A stretch of 64,000 nt of DNA from Stichopus chloronotus (GCA_021234535.1 CM037838.1:9053506-9117505), one strand, 5' to 3'; counted from the stretch's first letter, positions 22,701 to 32,200 are shown. Notes: generated from the letters alone by a model not told the origin. Made by a program: numbers and translations.

Positions 22701-24472
22701 ACCTACAAAAAAGGTCTTCTAATGTTGGAAGTCATGTATGCGTGAGTGGAGAGGAAGTATTAAAGTTTTACAATTTGAAACAGAAATTCCCATATTTTAT
22801 TTTGTAAGCGTTATTTTTTTCATCGCCTCAGCATTTGAAGAGCAGGTCGAAGAAAGCCGCGATGAGGCTGAGAATGCCCTTTTGAAGATAGATGAGATAC
22901 GTGCCAACATCGATATGGCCAATGAAATGGCAATCGATGCAAACGCCACCATCCAGGCAGCTCAGGGTGATGCCATGGAGGCCAGGGACCTGGCAAATGC
23001 GGAAAGGGATAAGGCGAACCAGGCGTCAGAGGTATGGTATCCTTTCATTTTTGGCAGTGTCTGGGTAAATGATATGCATAAGACAATGTTTCATGTTTTT
23101 AAGGGAACCACAGAAGGTGACCGACGTAAGCTTGCCTCAATTCTCTTCTCCAGGACGCGAGAGAAAAGCTGGCGGAAGCCGAACAGGAAAAAGTAGCTGC
23201 CCAGAAGGAGAAGGACAGAGCAGATGACCTTGCCGTGGACGTAAACAGCACGATGATGAGACTGAACGCCATCGACGATCAAGCCAGGAATGACTCTGCC
23301 GCTGTGCTTGAGGTAGGCTGCACTTAACATTCAAGAATTGGTTTGTCTAGGAAAAAAAAGTTAAACTTAAGTCCTAACCCTTTTGCTGAAGGAACTCGCC
23401 GGGAGTTAGTTGTCCGAGGGGTAATTTTCTGGGCTGGGAGATGTCCAGGTGGGAATTTCCTGGGGGGTATTGCCAAGGGGGAATTGTCCTTGGGGTGTTG
23501 TCCAGTCACAATTAAACAAGTACACATTTTTTTTAAACCCTTTGTCTTACGTTTTTCTGGGTAGGCTCAGAGTAAGATAAAGTAGGAAGCTTTGTTTTGT
23601 TTTAATTAGACTCCTATTTGTCTATCATTCTCATTGACAGGCCCAGATGAAAGCAAATGCTGCAGACAAGTCCTCCACGCAAGCAATGATTGCAGTAGAG
23701 GAGGCTATTCAGAAAGTGGACGAACTCATGAACCACCTTGGTAATTTTAGTGTCCCTCTTCTGCCATCTTAAAGATTGACCCGTTTTTCTTTTGACTTGT
23801 CATATGATATCCTCAATCCCTTTCAAATTGTGATGTTTTTACAATGCTTTTTTGTCATTTGTGTTACTACAAAAAACTGAAGAAAAAGAGAAAAAAAAGA
23901 CTTGATGGTATTTTCTCAGGCCATCATGGGGCGTTGAAAACATTGAAGGCAGTTGAATTGAAATTGTCATTTTGAAGGCGTTGAACGTACTTTTGAAAGA
24001 ATTTTGTTATTTTCATCAAAGGCCTTGAAAAAAGCTCGATATTTTGTCTTCAAAAAAAAGCGTACTGACCCTGCGTTCTGCTAGAATTGATATGTCGGAC
24101 CTGCTTTCTTTCGTACAAGTACATTTGTTTCAATGCTGTATGCTTTCCTATGCGTTAACGATAAAGAAATTTTCTTGTGGCATCAATTTTGTTTGCCCAT
24201 TTCCCCTGAAAATGAAAGGTAACCTAGACGAAATCGACTTTGAAGCCCTGGCTGATGCGGAAGCCGATTTTGCCAATCTCAACCACACTTACTGGAATGA
24301 TCTGGATATAGACGGCATCATGGATCGGATGAGAGCCTACCAGGAGCAACAAGAGTCTGAGATAAAAAGTCATCAACTGAGTCTAGATGAGATCAGGAAG
24401 CAAGTTCAAAATGTACAAGATATTAGTGATTCTTTACCAGACTTCTGTCCAAACACACGAGCAATAGAAAAG
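4564..24472 (+). CDS. LAMC1: laminin subunit gamma (gamma-1 type), 24 exons, open at both ends
   Basis: Basement-membrane glycoprotein that assembles with alpha and beta chains through a C-terminal coiled coil. The 24 exons join in one frame and give 1277 complete codons. Order: LE2-LE4, LE5 split by an L4 domain (exons 4-8), LE6-LE11, then about 587 residues of heptad-rich coiled coil, ending just after the cysteine that in known gamma chains bonds to the beta chain. The order matches vertebrate LAMC1 closely; about 340 N-terminal residues (signal, LN, LE1) are missing upstream, giving a normal total near 1600. The nidogen-binding pattern D-x-N-x-V is kept in exon 10, which argues for gamma-1 rather than gamma-3. 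Introns between LE exons are mostly phase 1. One intron uses a GC donor (after 5492). The true 3' coding end is unresolved (see 29825). The symbol is by orthology inference. Confidence 0.96.
5375..5492 (+). CDS. LAMC1: laminin gamma exon b: LE3
   Basis: Acceptor TTAG before 5375. Encodes the [15 protein letters not shown] and [11 protein letters not shown] parts of LE3. Only an end at 5492, with a GC donor (AG|GCAAGT), keeps frame with the next exon; the nearby GT at 5497 would break the LE frame. Confidence 0.92.
5726..5833 (+). CDS. LAMC1: laminin gamma exon c: LE4 first part
   Basis: Acceptor TTTCAG, donor GTGAGA. Encodes C-D-C-N-V-A-G-S-L through [11 protein letters not shown], a standard LE half-module. 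Phase 2 at both ends. Confidence 0.95.
6015..6100. repeat. short AT-rich tandem repeat (TAAATTGTCTAA-like)
   Basis: The motif TAAATTGTCTAA and close variants recur six or so times in about 85 bp inside a laminin intron. Confidence 0.6.
6627..6763 (+). CDS. LAMC1: laminin gamma exon d: LE4 end, LE5 first half, start of L4
   Basis: Acceptor CCACAG, donor GTAAGA. Reads [16 protein letters not shown], then [15 protein letters not shown], where the LE5 module is interrupted by the L4 (laminin IV type A) domain, as in vertebrate gamma-1. Confidence 0.95.
7387..7512 (+). CDS. LAMC1: laminin gamma exon e: L4 domain
   Basis: Acceptor TTTAG, donor GTATGA. Encodes the L4 segment containing [20 protein letters not shown], aligned with the corresponding SERQDIAVISD region of LAMC1 from family knowledge. 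Phase 1 to phase 1. Confidence 0.94.
8397..8586 (+). CDS. LAMC1: laminin gamma exon f: L4 domain core
   Basis: Acceptor CTCAG, donor GTCAGT. Encodes [39 protein letters not shown] and the run to MYTF, the central L4 beta-sandwich strands. Ends in phase 2. Confidence 0.95.
9795..9907 (+). CDS. LAMC1: laminin gamma exon g: L4 domain
   Basis: Acceptor CTATCAG, donor GTAAGG. Encodes [20 protein letters not shown], matching the L4 pattern (F-x-F-Q-x-x-L-x-N-L-T-x-x-K-I-R). It is not an ATG-started frame, so it was found from the splice sites and the family pattern. Confidence 0.93.
10140..10373 (+). CDS. LAMC1: laminin gamma exon h: L4 end, LE5 second half, start of LE6
   Basis: Acceptor TTCACAG, donor GTAAGA. 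Reads GFLDNVQLE (end of L4), then [21 protein letters not shown] and [15 protein letters not shown], where the LE series resumes after the L4 insertion. Confidence 0.96.
10699..10884 (+). CDS. LAMC1: laminin gamma exon i: LE6 and LE7
   Basis: Acceptor TCTCAG, donor GTAAGT. Encodes [20 protein letters not shown], then CPCPGGSEC and [10 protein letters not shown]. The CPCPGGS signature is shared with vertebrate gamma-1. Confidence 0.95.
11253..11382 (+). CDS. LAMC1: laminin gamma exon j: LE7 end and nidogen-binding LE module
   Basis: Acceptor CTTCAG, donor GTTAGA. Encodes [14 protein letters not shown] and [16 protein letters not shown]. The N-V-D-S-N-A-V stretch (11348-11368) keeps the Asp, Asn and Val used by mouse gamma-1 (NIDPNAV) to bind nidogen. 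Confidence 0.95.
11460..11580 (+). mobile_element. tRNA-derived SINE relic (possible)
   Basis: Contains 'GTGATGACGCTTAGCAACTG', then 'ATTCGGGGTTTAATCCTTGG', which resembles a Pol III B box (GGTTCGAATCC), followed by 'CAGGGTCATAGTAAGATGGA' as seen in tRNA-like SINE bodies. The A box is degenerate. Lies in a laminin intron. Confidence 0.4.
11911..12023 (+). CDS. LAMC1: laminin gamma exon k: LE module
   Basis: Acceptor TTTGACAG, donor GTAAGT. Reads [20 protein letters not shown], nearly the same as the vertebrate segment [17 protein letters not shown]. Phase 2 in, phase 1 out. Confidence 0.95.
12908..13198 (+). CDS. LAMC1: laminin gamma exon l: two LE modules
   Basis: Acceptor GTTAG (short pyrimidine tract), donor GTGAGT. 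Encodes two LE modules with normal cysteine spacing, ending [11 protein letters not shown]. This is the largest LE exon in the window. Confidence 0.95.
13976..14925 (+). repeat. tandem ~140 bp repeat, tract 1 (with DR1 motifs)
   Basis: About six to seven degenerate units recur in this intron. Each starts near 'AATATCTC..GAAGGGTAACTTTGACTG', then a 'CATACTAAGTAGATGATCCCTATTG' block, then 'GGTGGAGGTCAAAGGTCATTTG'. Perfect AGGTCAAAGGTCA copies lie at 14070-14082 and 14659-14671, and an inverted copy at 14372-14384. Confidence 0.85.
14994..15131 (+). CDS. LAMC1: laminin gamma exon m: last LE module
   Basis: Acceptor TTTTTTGCAG, donor GTTAGT. Encodes [17 protein letters not shown] to [15 protein letters not shown], aligned with the last LE of LAMC1 (CDQCEENYFYN). 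Confidence 0.95.
15324..15515 (+). CDS. LAMC1: laminin gamma exon n: LE/coiled-coil junction
   Basis: Acceptor TTTTCAG, donor GTAAGT. Begins E-C-P-V-C-Y, the cysteine pair that joins the three chains at the start of the coil (C-P-A-C-Y in vertebrates), then heptad-rich sequence. Confidence 0.95.
15720..15900 (-). mobile_element. tRNA-derived SINE relic (possible), minus strand
   Basis: On the minus strand a tRNA-like head ('GTGGTTGATTGGTACAAGCA') is followed by a B-box-like 'GCGATTCAAGCC' and a body with 'ACCTTGGACAAGATTATAAG', similar in style to invertebrate tRNA SINEs. Diverged and without a clear tail. Confidence 0.35.
16269..16397 (+). CDS. LAMC1: laminin gamma exon o: coiled coil
   Basis: Acceptor CCTCCAG, donor GTAAGT. 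Encodes 42 full codons, including an unusual M-M-M-M run followed by [15 protein letters not shown]. Phase 1 in and out, which fixes the start at 16269. Confidence 0.9.
16825..17005 (+). CDS. LAMC1: laminin gamma exon p: coiled coil
   Basis: Acceptor CCCCCTGCAG, donor GTAAGT. Encodes E-D-L-K-S-K-L and [11 protein letters not shown] heptads with no stop; phase 1 to 2. Confidence 0.9.
17543..17677 (+). CDS. LAMC1: laminin gamma exon q: coiled coil
   Basis: Acceptor CTGTCAG, donor GTGAGT. Encodes [20 protein letters not shown] and a following heptad run. Phase 2 at both ends. This exon contains no ATG-started ORF and was identified by splice signals and phase. Confidence 0.88.
18482..18656 (+). 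CDS. LAMC1: laminin gamma exon r: coiled coil
   Basis: Acceptor TGTAAAG (weak pyrimidine tract), donor GTAAAA. Encodes [20 protein letters not shown] and ends [10 protein letters not shown], matching E-A-N-N-I-K in vertebrate gamma-1. Ends in phase 0. Confidence 0.88.
18781..19045. repeat. AAAAGTCATGAAATTT-type dispersed repeat (diverged)
   Basis: 'GAAAAAGTCATGAAATTATG' and 'GAAAAGTCATGAAATTTCAT' occur about 180 bp apart in one laminin intron with other 'GTCAT' pieces between. It looks like a decayed dispersed repeat; identity unknown. Confidence 0.35.
19916..20038 (+). CDS. LAMC1: laminin gamma exon s: coiled coil
   Basis: Acceptor CTTTGCAG, donor GTGGGC. Encodes [20 protein letters not shown] and the heptads to D-V-Q-Q; phase 0 to 0. 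Confidence 0.9.
20790..21090 (+). repeat. tandem ~140 bp repeat, tract 2
   Basis: Two to three units of the same family lie in the intron before exon t, with 'AACATGATATCTC..AAGGGAAGCTTGGAC' blocks and a perfect AGGTCAAAGGTCA at 20893-20905. Same orientation as the laminin gene. Confidence 0.8.
21515..21629 (+). CDS. LAMC1: laminin gamma exon t: coiled coil
   Basis: Acceptor AAAACAG, donor GTAAAT. Encodes [20 protein letters not shown] and a following heptad run, comparable to the LLARADAAKALAEEAA region of LAMC1. Confidence 0.92.
22832..23031 (+). CDS. LAMC1: laminin gamma exon u: coiled coil
   Basis: Acceptor CGCCTCAG, donor GTATGG. Encodes [11 protein letters not shown] through [13 protein letters not shown], with an N-A-T glycosylation sequon. 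Phase 1 in, 0 out. Confidence 0.92.
23154..23312 (+). CDS. LAMC1: laminin gamma exon v: coiled coil
   Basis: Acceptor CTCCAG, donor GTAGGC. Encodes [20 protein letters not shown] and on to A-A-V-L-E. It follows the shortest intron in the gene (122 bp). Confidence 0.92.
23641..23740 (+). CDS. LAMC1: laminin gamma exon w: coiled coil
   Basis: Acceptor TTGACAG, donor GTAATT. Encodes [10 protein letters not shown] and [12 protein letters not shown]; phase 0 to 1. Confidence 0.9.
24219..24472 (+). CDS. LAMC1: laminin gamma exon x: end of coiled coil with C-terminal cysteine
   Basis: Acceptor TGAAAG, donor AAAAG|GTACGT. Encodes 84 codons ending [14 protein letters not shown], which aligns with the vertebrate end (LPSGCFNTPSIEK). 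The Cys codon is at 24446-24448. Only one or a few codons should remain. If not spliced, the frame would run 11 more codons to a stop at 24506-24508, which fits the family less well. Confidence 0.93.
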
Positions 24473-25523
24473 GTACGTTTTCTCTCTTCCTCTTTCCTCT
24501 TATGCTGATTTAGAAAGTCCTTTGCAATGGAATTTTCCTACTTCGTTAGCTCTTGATTTTCTTGTTTGTTTTTTTTTCTAATTCTCATGTAAAGTCACAA
24601 ACAAGCCTAGCCCCCAGCACTGTCTTGCAATGTTAACTTTCATTGATCTCTCAGGCTTTCTAATGTCCGACAGTCAAGACAAAGGACGGGGGAGCAAAGC
24701 AATGGAGGGGAGGTTGCAATCAATCAGTTTTTGTCTTGGAACTTCTTTGTAGATGTGACTATGGTGGGGGAGGGAGAGGGGACGAGATACCAGAGATCAG
24801 TGTAGGAAGATACAGAAATGAATCATTTTACCCTTTGACAACCTCGAAAGTCATGTTGCATGGCACTCACAGCTGACTTGACACAACATCAGAATGCTCA
24901 TTTATTCCCTTGTTCTTCGTCTTTTGGGTCCGACAGTCGTTGACCCCTGTCAGTGCTGCTGCCCCCAACTTTGGGTGTGTCTGGTATATTTTGTTCCCCC
25001 CTCCTTGATCGCCATGTAATGGCATTCCAATACTCTCTCGAAGTAGTTTGTCCAGGGTTGATTCACTGGCCTGATAAGCTCTTGTAGCACCGCAGTTTTC
25101 AAATGTTTTTCTGTTTGATCGTCTTTTCAAAGAAATTAGCACAATGTGACATTGGTGTATTAAGGATATTTGAGAAAAGCCTATATTATTGAAAGAAAAG
25201 AAGGAAACTCTAAATACATCTTTCTTCAGACCCATTGTAAGCAAGAAACCTTGCTATGTACCATGAACCACTGCAGCTATCCTTGAAGTATGGAATGTTT
25301 GTAGCCAAGAATGCGATAGAGCAAAAAAAATGTTAGAAGGAAAAGAACTCCAATCAAAGTTGACACGGGGATGTCGAGAAAAAAACGCTTCCTTGGATAA
25401 TAATGTAGCGATGGTGTTAAAGGTAGCTGAGTAAGTGCTATGTGACTTTTGAACTTTCAATGTAGTAGAATGTTACATAATTCGTAGAGTATGTTTTCCT
25501 AATGTTAACCCCGTCACCAGCAG

Positions 25524-25603
25524 TGCACATTGTGTGTAAGTTTTGAACACAATCTTTAATCGATGCACATTGTCTGTTAGTTTTGAACACAATCTTAAAT
25601 TGA
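25524..25603. repeat. 40 bp tandem duplication
   Basis: Two near-identical 40 bp units beginning TGCACATTGT at 25524 and 25564, each followed by 'AGTTTTGAACACAATCTT'. Confidence 0.85.
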
Positions 25604-25723
25604 CTGATCTTTCCTGTTGTTGTGTTTTCTTCTTTTTTTATAACATTTCATTTTTTTATTTATCTTATTGTTTAACCACTTTTGGTTTCGATGATAATCG
25701 TAACCTTTGCATTTACATGCGTT

Positions 25724-25761
25724 ACTGTGTGTGTGTGTGTGCATGACCATGTGTGTGTGTG
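25724..25761. repeat. GT dinucleotide repeat
   Basis: Two runs of TG/GT separated by 'CATGACCA'. Simple microsatellite. Confidence 0.85.
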
Positions 25762-25769
25762 ATGCCTTG

Positions 25770-26640
25770 GCTTGTAGATATGGTATCTCAAGAAGGGAAA
25801 GGTGTGTTAACTTCAAAGTTTGTGTGTAGGTAGTACATTGTGAGTAGATGATCCCAAATGTTTTTCATGTAGATCAAAGCTCATTGGAGGTCACCAGAAA
25901 AACCTAAGCAAGCTATGTCGTCAACTCATGAATGTTGCTGGAACAGTGAAACTTCAAACTGAAAGTACTGGCAGCTATTGATAAGAAGATAGTCTCTGTC
26001 ATTTTGTCATGTAGATCAAACGCCCCACAAGGTCCGTTGAGGTCATAGTTTGAAAACCTTGTAAACACTGTATCTTAAGAATGGGGGAGAGTCAATGGAA
26101 AGTCAAGTGTGGTGTGTTGGTCATCCATTGTGAGTAGGCAATCCCTGCTCTTTATCATGGGGGTGAACGGTCATGAATGGTGTTGGAACTTCACACATGT
26201 AAAACGTTGATAGTGTTCCAGTCACTTGAGGTCAACAGAGGTCATAGCTTGAAAATGCAGTAAACACGGATATCTAGTAATGGCGAAGGTGCTCGAACTT
26301 GAAACTTGGTGTGTCGCTTGTCCCTACTGAGTAGAATATCCTATTGTGTCTTCTGGAGGCCAAAAGTCATGTGTGGTCTGAAAACTTCTTAAGGAAGACA
26401 TCAGAGGAAGTGACTGTCACTGACGCTTCACACTTATGACGTCAGTAGCTTTCCACTAGCAGACCATCTGTCTTGTTTCGGATGCTGACTGTCTGAAGAG
26501 CTCAAAGTTTGAAAGCATTGTGAGCACAGTGTATCAGACACTGAAGGTTGATGAAACTTCAAACATAGTTGGTATGCAGGTAAATTTTTGTGAGTAATTG
26601 ATCTCTGTTGAAGTTCAAAGGTGTAGAGATCCTAGCAAGG
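25770..26640 (+). repeat. degenerate ~140 bp repeat, tract 3
   Basis: Units such as 'TATCTCAAGAAGGGAAAGGTG', 'GTAGATGATCCCAAATG' and 'GGTCACCAGAAAAACC' recur at roughly 110-150 bp. The 'AGGTCAAAGGTCA' box is decayed in all of them. This is an older tract, downstream of laminin exon x. Confidence 0.65.
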
Positions 26641-28219
26641 CTGTCAGCTCAGCGATGCTTGAAAATTGGCAAGTCATTCGTCTTCCTGGTTTTCAATTGT
26701 GGAGTTGAACATAGTGAGCTCTTGTGTGATTCCAAGTGTTGTCCATCTTAAAACTATTGTGGTGTGTTATTTATTTTGCAATGCTTTTGTTCCTTGTCGC
26801 ATCAGGTGTAAGATTTGCAGACGTGATCCACCTCCCACTGGTAAGTAACGCAACCGCAACCGCTTGAACTAGACATATGTGATGAGTGATGCCTGTAAAA
26901 TCCACCCCACTGATACCTCACTTTTTGTACCTGACAACTTTTGTATTCTTCATACCATCAGAGAATATAATCTTCTTACCTCCAAGATGTAATCGTAGGA
27001 CACAAATCTTTGCCAGTCATTGTGGTCTTTGCAGACTTTGCATTCGCACTCTTTCATATCTACTACAATAATGTACCTTCATCCATCCTAGGAGCCACAC
27101 ATTGACCCTTAATTGCCCCCAAAAAAGACCAGCTAGTCTGAGATGCCCAGGGTAACAAAAACTGTCAAATCATACTAACCTGATGGTCAGGTGGTCAACC
27201 AGAATCTTTGGAATAGCTCGAAAGATTTAACAGTCACTGAGGGACATGGGTGGAATGTTCATTAAAATGTGAAAAAAAATGTGATATAGCAACAAGAGCA
27301 TCGCTTTTCATCTTCTGTTACCTGTCTTTGGTCAAAGGACGACCGAAAAAACCAAACAGGACAACCAAATTCTTGCAATGGTGGTTGTCGGACAGACAGT
27401 GGTGAAAATTTCCTCAATCTATACGCTTGACAGCATCGTCACACAGGCACAAAAACATTCAGTTTTTAGCAGCACAGCGCTGATTACTTCTTACTGTCAC
27501 AAGTATTTATCTGTGTACTCATTGTGGGAAAGTTGGTTGTTCAGTTAAAAAGGTAGTTCTGGTTTATCTAAATGCTAATGATATGCTATTGGAGTTGACA
27601 TAATTTCCAACAGATAACATTGGTCAGAGTTTTCAAAGTTGTTGTAACGCATGTTTGGGGTGTGTGCATGTATGTGTAAAAATGTCGGCTATATCAGAGT
27701 ACACACTTGAAGGTGTAATGTCAGACTTGTTGGCTGAAGCCAGCAAGGTGATGTAGCTTTCAAGTCTTAACTCACACAACTTTTTACTCTTTGTTTTGGT
27801 TCTGGTTTTTGGTTTTTTACCTATTAACACAAATCTCAGCAACATATTTTACCTTGATTAAACATTCGTATCCTTTGGGGATTACTAATATGGTTCTGAC
27901 ATTAAAAGTCAGGTAACCAGGCATCTGGTGCAGACACTAATTAATCGCTCATGGTTTTTATTAATTTTTCTCTTCATGGGTTGAGATCTGTTTGATCTTG
28001 GTGTGGCAATGCCTTTGCCTATGGTACTTTGTCTCCTAATATTGTATATATCGCATACACACGTCTGTCAATCTTTCTGTTTGTCCGTCTGTTTACTACT
28101 GCTTTAACCCTGCTGCATACAGGCAACTGCCATGTACAGTTGAAGTCTTCAGTTCGCCTCTAAACATCCATCCATCACCTCTAAACATCTATGAAAGCAT
28201 CCAGTCTTACAGAGATAAA

Positions 28220-28286
28220 CTCACAGGAATAAACTGGAGGAAAAGACAGTAATAGTCTCACAGGAATAAACTGGAGGAAAAGACAG
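28220..28286. repeat. 37 bp tandem duplication
   Basis: 'CTCACAGGAATAAACTGGAG' followed by 'GAAAAGACAG' occurs at 28220 and, unchanged over 30 bp, at 28257. The perfect identity implies a recent duplication or an assembly artefact. Confidence 0.9.
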
Positions 28287-29824
28287 CCATCTTTGTTCTT
28301 CATCTACAATTTCTTCATCTGCTTCTGTTAGGCCCTCACACGGCTGACATTTTACTGCTACTCTTTATACATTTCACGACATCAGTTGTGCAGTAATTCG
28401 TACATGCGAGAACTACAATAAAAAAAAAAAAAAAACAGCTGCAGAAGTGGCACACAGAAGGTGTGGCGATGCTTCTTCCTATCACACCAACATTATATCC
28501 TGACACCTGTCAACCGCCTCCTGCCATCCTTCACCCATGTTGTCCAGCTGCCTTGTAGAATCTATAACATTTACCGGTGGACAGGGGGCTGCTGGTCTTA
28601 ACTGCACTCTGTTTGTAACTATTTTGAGTGCACTTGGGAGGTAGTTAGAATTTATCACGGCAGTGGAGTTTTTTTTTCTTTATTTTATCTGCATCTTGCT
28701 CTTCCCTATGGTACTGGGATCTTACTTATTCCACTAACATGTTTTATAACATCAAAACCTGTCCCCATTGATCTTTGCAAATCATTAATAAGTGTTTCTT
28801 GAATAATTTTGAGATATGTTCATCATTTAGCAAAAGATACTACACTTCCACTTGTTTCTGAAACTTTGACAGGTAGGGGTGGGGAAGGTGGGGGAGGGGG
28901 AGTATTTTATGTTTCAGTGTTTGGCCTTGTTCACATTTAAGTATGCAGTGGTTATTATTGATATTAATTCTGTGAGGAGGATTTTCTGGGTGAGAACGAG
29001 ACAGGTTCATGCTTAAGAATGAGCGGGTCTCGTAATGGGTATGCTGGCATGCTTAATGCACTTCACAGGCATGAAAAGATCATATCGGCTGTTTACAGGA
29101 ATTGGCCAGCCTATCCTCAGGTCACCATCAGGTCCGTGAGTGTTCAAACTACGTTTATTTAGAGTGCAAGTGGGATTGAAGTAACTTGGAAGTGGGCTGT
29201 GGATTATTATTACGAACGCATGTAGGCGTTAAAGTACCAGTGGTGAGCATTCATACCACAAGAATTAATTTGCCCTCATGGACTTGAGTGTGAAGCAGGC
29301 TTTTGGTAATGTGAAACACAGTTAATCATCGTGAGGATCGGGAAGTGTCCATGCTAGACATTTGGAGAATAAATTACACTGATGGCTGTCATTTTCTACT
29401 GTTTTCTTAAATGTATTCTACGAGAATTGGTTTCGAACTCTGTGAGTTCGACTCGGAAGATGGACTCACAGATCTGTCAGTACTGTCTTTGCCTGTTAGG
29501 ATGTCTGGAAAGAAATGTTGCACCCACAATTATCAGGCAGCGTCTTCAAAATAACAGGAACTGTGTCTTCCACTTTTTCTTCTTTGTTTTTTCAGTGTAA
29601 CAACAATGGCTAATACTGACAGAAGTTGGGCAAATTGATTGAAACAAAGGGGTGTTATTGGTCGAATAAGAAAAGTACATTTATACAGCTGGTTTGAAGG
29701 GCAACATTGGTCCTAGGTTAACTCAACGAATCAATTAGCAGTGGGGGTCAATTAAACAAAAGGCTAAATTTTAAAATAATTTGTGATTTCACACAGACTA
29801 TTTTTTTTCCCCCTTTTCCCACAG

Positions 29825-29833
29825 AGCCGTTGA
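29825..29833 (+). CDS. LAMC1: candidate terminal laminin gamma codons (Ser-Arg-stop)
   Basis: A very strong acceptor (long T/C run ending CCCACAG) precedes AGC CGT TGA. Exon x ends in phase 0, so the chain would end A-I-E-K-S-R. The sequence after the stop is richer in G+C, as a 3' UTR exon might be. Competing acceptors: 24655 (adds Ala-Phe-stop) and 26806 (adds Val-stop). The choice rests on splice-site strength alone. Confidence 0.4.
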   Translation, partial: SR

Positions 29834-32200
29834 TGGAAACTACACCCTAGAAACACAGACAGAGAGAGGGGCTTGGAGTTTGGTAACACGGAGTCTTCAT
29901 CCATCAACTATGCAGACAACAGAACCTCTCATGGCAGAATGTTTAATAGTTTGTTTAATTTTAAAAGTATCAAACTAAGTTAAAATGAAACTTGTATTTC
30001 CTTCTGTTCTTCCTTTTTTCACTCTTCTTGTTTTTGTAGAAATCACAGCTCCATATGATGCAATGTTCTTTTTTTTTTTAATTTCATAGTTTGCTCTTGG
30101 TTTGAAACAGCATCAGGAATCAAAATTTTATGCAGACTCCTCACCATCAATTATTCGAGCAAAGTTTTATAACTTAGTTTGATGGTCTTACTGTAGGTTT
30201 TATCAAGGCAGGTCATGTTGATCTAAATGTTTCTTTCCTGTACAATGTCAGGTTAATGATGAGGAGGCATTTTGCAAGAATTACTCAAAAAAAAAAGAAG
30301 TGAATTTGACCCTCTCAAAATGGACGTAATCATAAATGATTGTGCAAACCAGCACAAGTTATTACTTCACTTGACGACAGAATGCATGCCATGAATAGTT
30401 TTTTTTTTTTTTGATTTTAGAACAGTTTAATCTGTATTTCAGGTAGGAGTTCTCCAAGTATTGAAAGTTGTCCCCGTATATTGTGACGACAGATCAAACT
30501 CCAGTTTTTCTCTTTGTCACCGGCAAACATGTGAGACAGGACAAAAGAAACAAGAGCAAGATATGTGAAGTAGGTTTTTGTCTATAAAAACAGGAGTTAT
30601 ATGTAATGTCAGGAGGGCAGCATAACATGAGCAGAAAACGAGAGATGAGACGACCAAGTAAACTTGAAAGAATACTTCGGACAGGAAACGCTGACTTGAT
30701 CTGCTCATGTATTCTCAACCAGAACTAGACTTACAGCAAAGTAAGATGACCTCTGACCTTTTCTTCTCTGCCCCAAAGGTAAGGCGGTGGCAAAAGGCTA
30801 CGAATGGTTATTAAAACGTTCAGACTTGCTACGTGTGGGATGGTCATTTTAAATTTTGTAGATACTTATTTTATTCTCTTGTTCGTTAACATTTTTTTTT
30901 TTTTTTGAAACACGGAATTGGCGATATTGTCTGGAGTTGGTGTGGAAGTCAGATGGTTTTCTTTTGCAATGAAGTGCACTTTTCTCCCCAGTACTTAACT
31001 TGAAAGTAAAACCAAAAATGGAAAAAAAAATTAAGACGTTTTTATTTTAACCTCCAAACCTTTTTCTTGTCAACCTTTTTTCATTTTTTTAGTGTATCAT
31101 ATTTCACCCCTTGTAAGTAATTACAGGTAGTTTTATAGCGGTTATCCATTTTATATTTATGAATCATTACCCCAGTATGTTTGTATTTGGTCCTTGTGAC
31201 TCCATCTGTCCATCTCTCCTGGGAAAGAGGAGGAATAAAGCCTCAACGATTTCTCTCGGAGTTGGACGTGGAGATTTTTCCAAATCCGGGTCTTCCAATC
31301 CTTTTGCTTACCTCTTCTGAACAGTTACAAATTTATCCTGTCAATGTCATAATAAAATGGACCATCTTCATCTTCCTAAGATGTGCATTTTTTTACATTG
31401 TAACACTTAAAAAAAAATTGTTGGTGCTTTTTCTTACGTACATTGTAAAATGTGTGAGATTTAAATCTTCAGGTGGGTTGGGAAAAAGGTTTCGTTTAGA
31501 CAGATACAAGTTGAACTCCCATTTTCACATTTTGAAATTCTGACCGTAGAGATCGGCTTCCCCTTGAAACATGGGCAGTCAGTTTTGAGTTTACAATCGT
31601 AATTTCCTCACGATTGGAAAGTTCTTCGAAATTTCTCTCAAATTTGACGGGTCGTTTAAAGACAGCATGAAAATTGGACAGAATGTTCTTTTCAATCACT
31701 CGTGTCTTGTCATCCTAGGCTGCAGCGGTGGTTCTGATTTTACCAAAAGGAGGACAGGAACAGTTTTTAGCCAGGCATGATAACAGAAACATATCAATTA
31801 GATTTGGATGAATGATAAGTTTGGATAAGTAAAATTACTTCTCATTAAAAATATTAAGAGGTTAATCTCACTTCCTCTTCAAACTATCTCAAAGTGCCGG
31901 CCACTCCAAGAACTGTGAAATATTATAGTGTCTACCATTTTCATGTTTTTTTTTTTTTTTAAAGAAAGCAAAACAGTTTGTTCAAACTTCCAACTATTTT
32001 AATATTGTTATCATGTATCCATATCTAGTACAAAGACACTAACATTATTTGTATTGCCATCTCAAAGGAAGTATTTATTTATTATTTCTCTCATGTTTGT
32101 ATTTTATACTCACAAACTTCAACAAAAAAAAAATAAAGACCAAATTGGCAGGAAGATGAATCCTAAGACTCAGTTCCCTATCGTAAAGCCTTTCAGTTCA
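29834..32200 (+). other. presumed laminin 3' UTR and downstream DNA
   Basis: AT-rich with many poly-T and poly-A runs and no supported coding exon. AATAAA hexamers at 31351-31356 and 32132-32137 are possible polyadenylation signals for the laminin transcript; which one is used cannot be told from sequence. Confidence 0.35.

Larger units (their letters stand above)
24473..29824 (+). other. probable last laminin intron
   Basis: Stretch between laminin exon x and the best terminal-exon candidate. It holds repeat tract 3, two short tandem duplications (25524-25603, 28220-28286) and a GT run near 25725-25761. A 125-codon minus-strand frame at 24867-25244 has no recognisable domain. Alternative terminal exons of the laminin gene may lie inside (24655 or 26806). 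Confidence 0.45.

Noticed and set aside
23343..23564. 73-codon frame in the intron after laminin exon v
   Set aside because: G-rich low-complexity translation; exons v and w join cleanly in phase 0.
24867..25244. 125-codon minus-strand frame as a gene
   Set aside because: No domain, no signal sequence, no splice partners; composition like the surrounding non-coding DNA.
26806..26840. Short exon between a fair acceptor and a strong GTAAGTAA donor
   Set aside because: Kept only as an alternative laminin end (Val-stop); splice-site strength favours 29825 and there is no second support.
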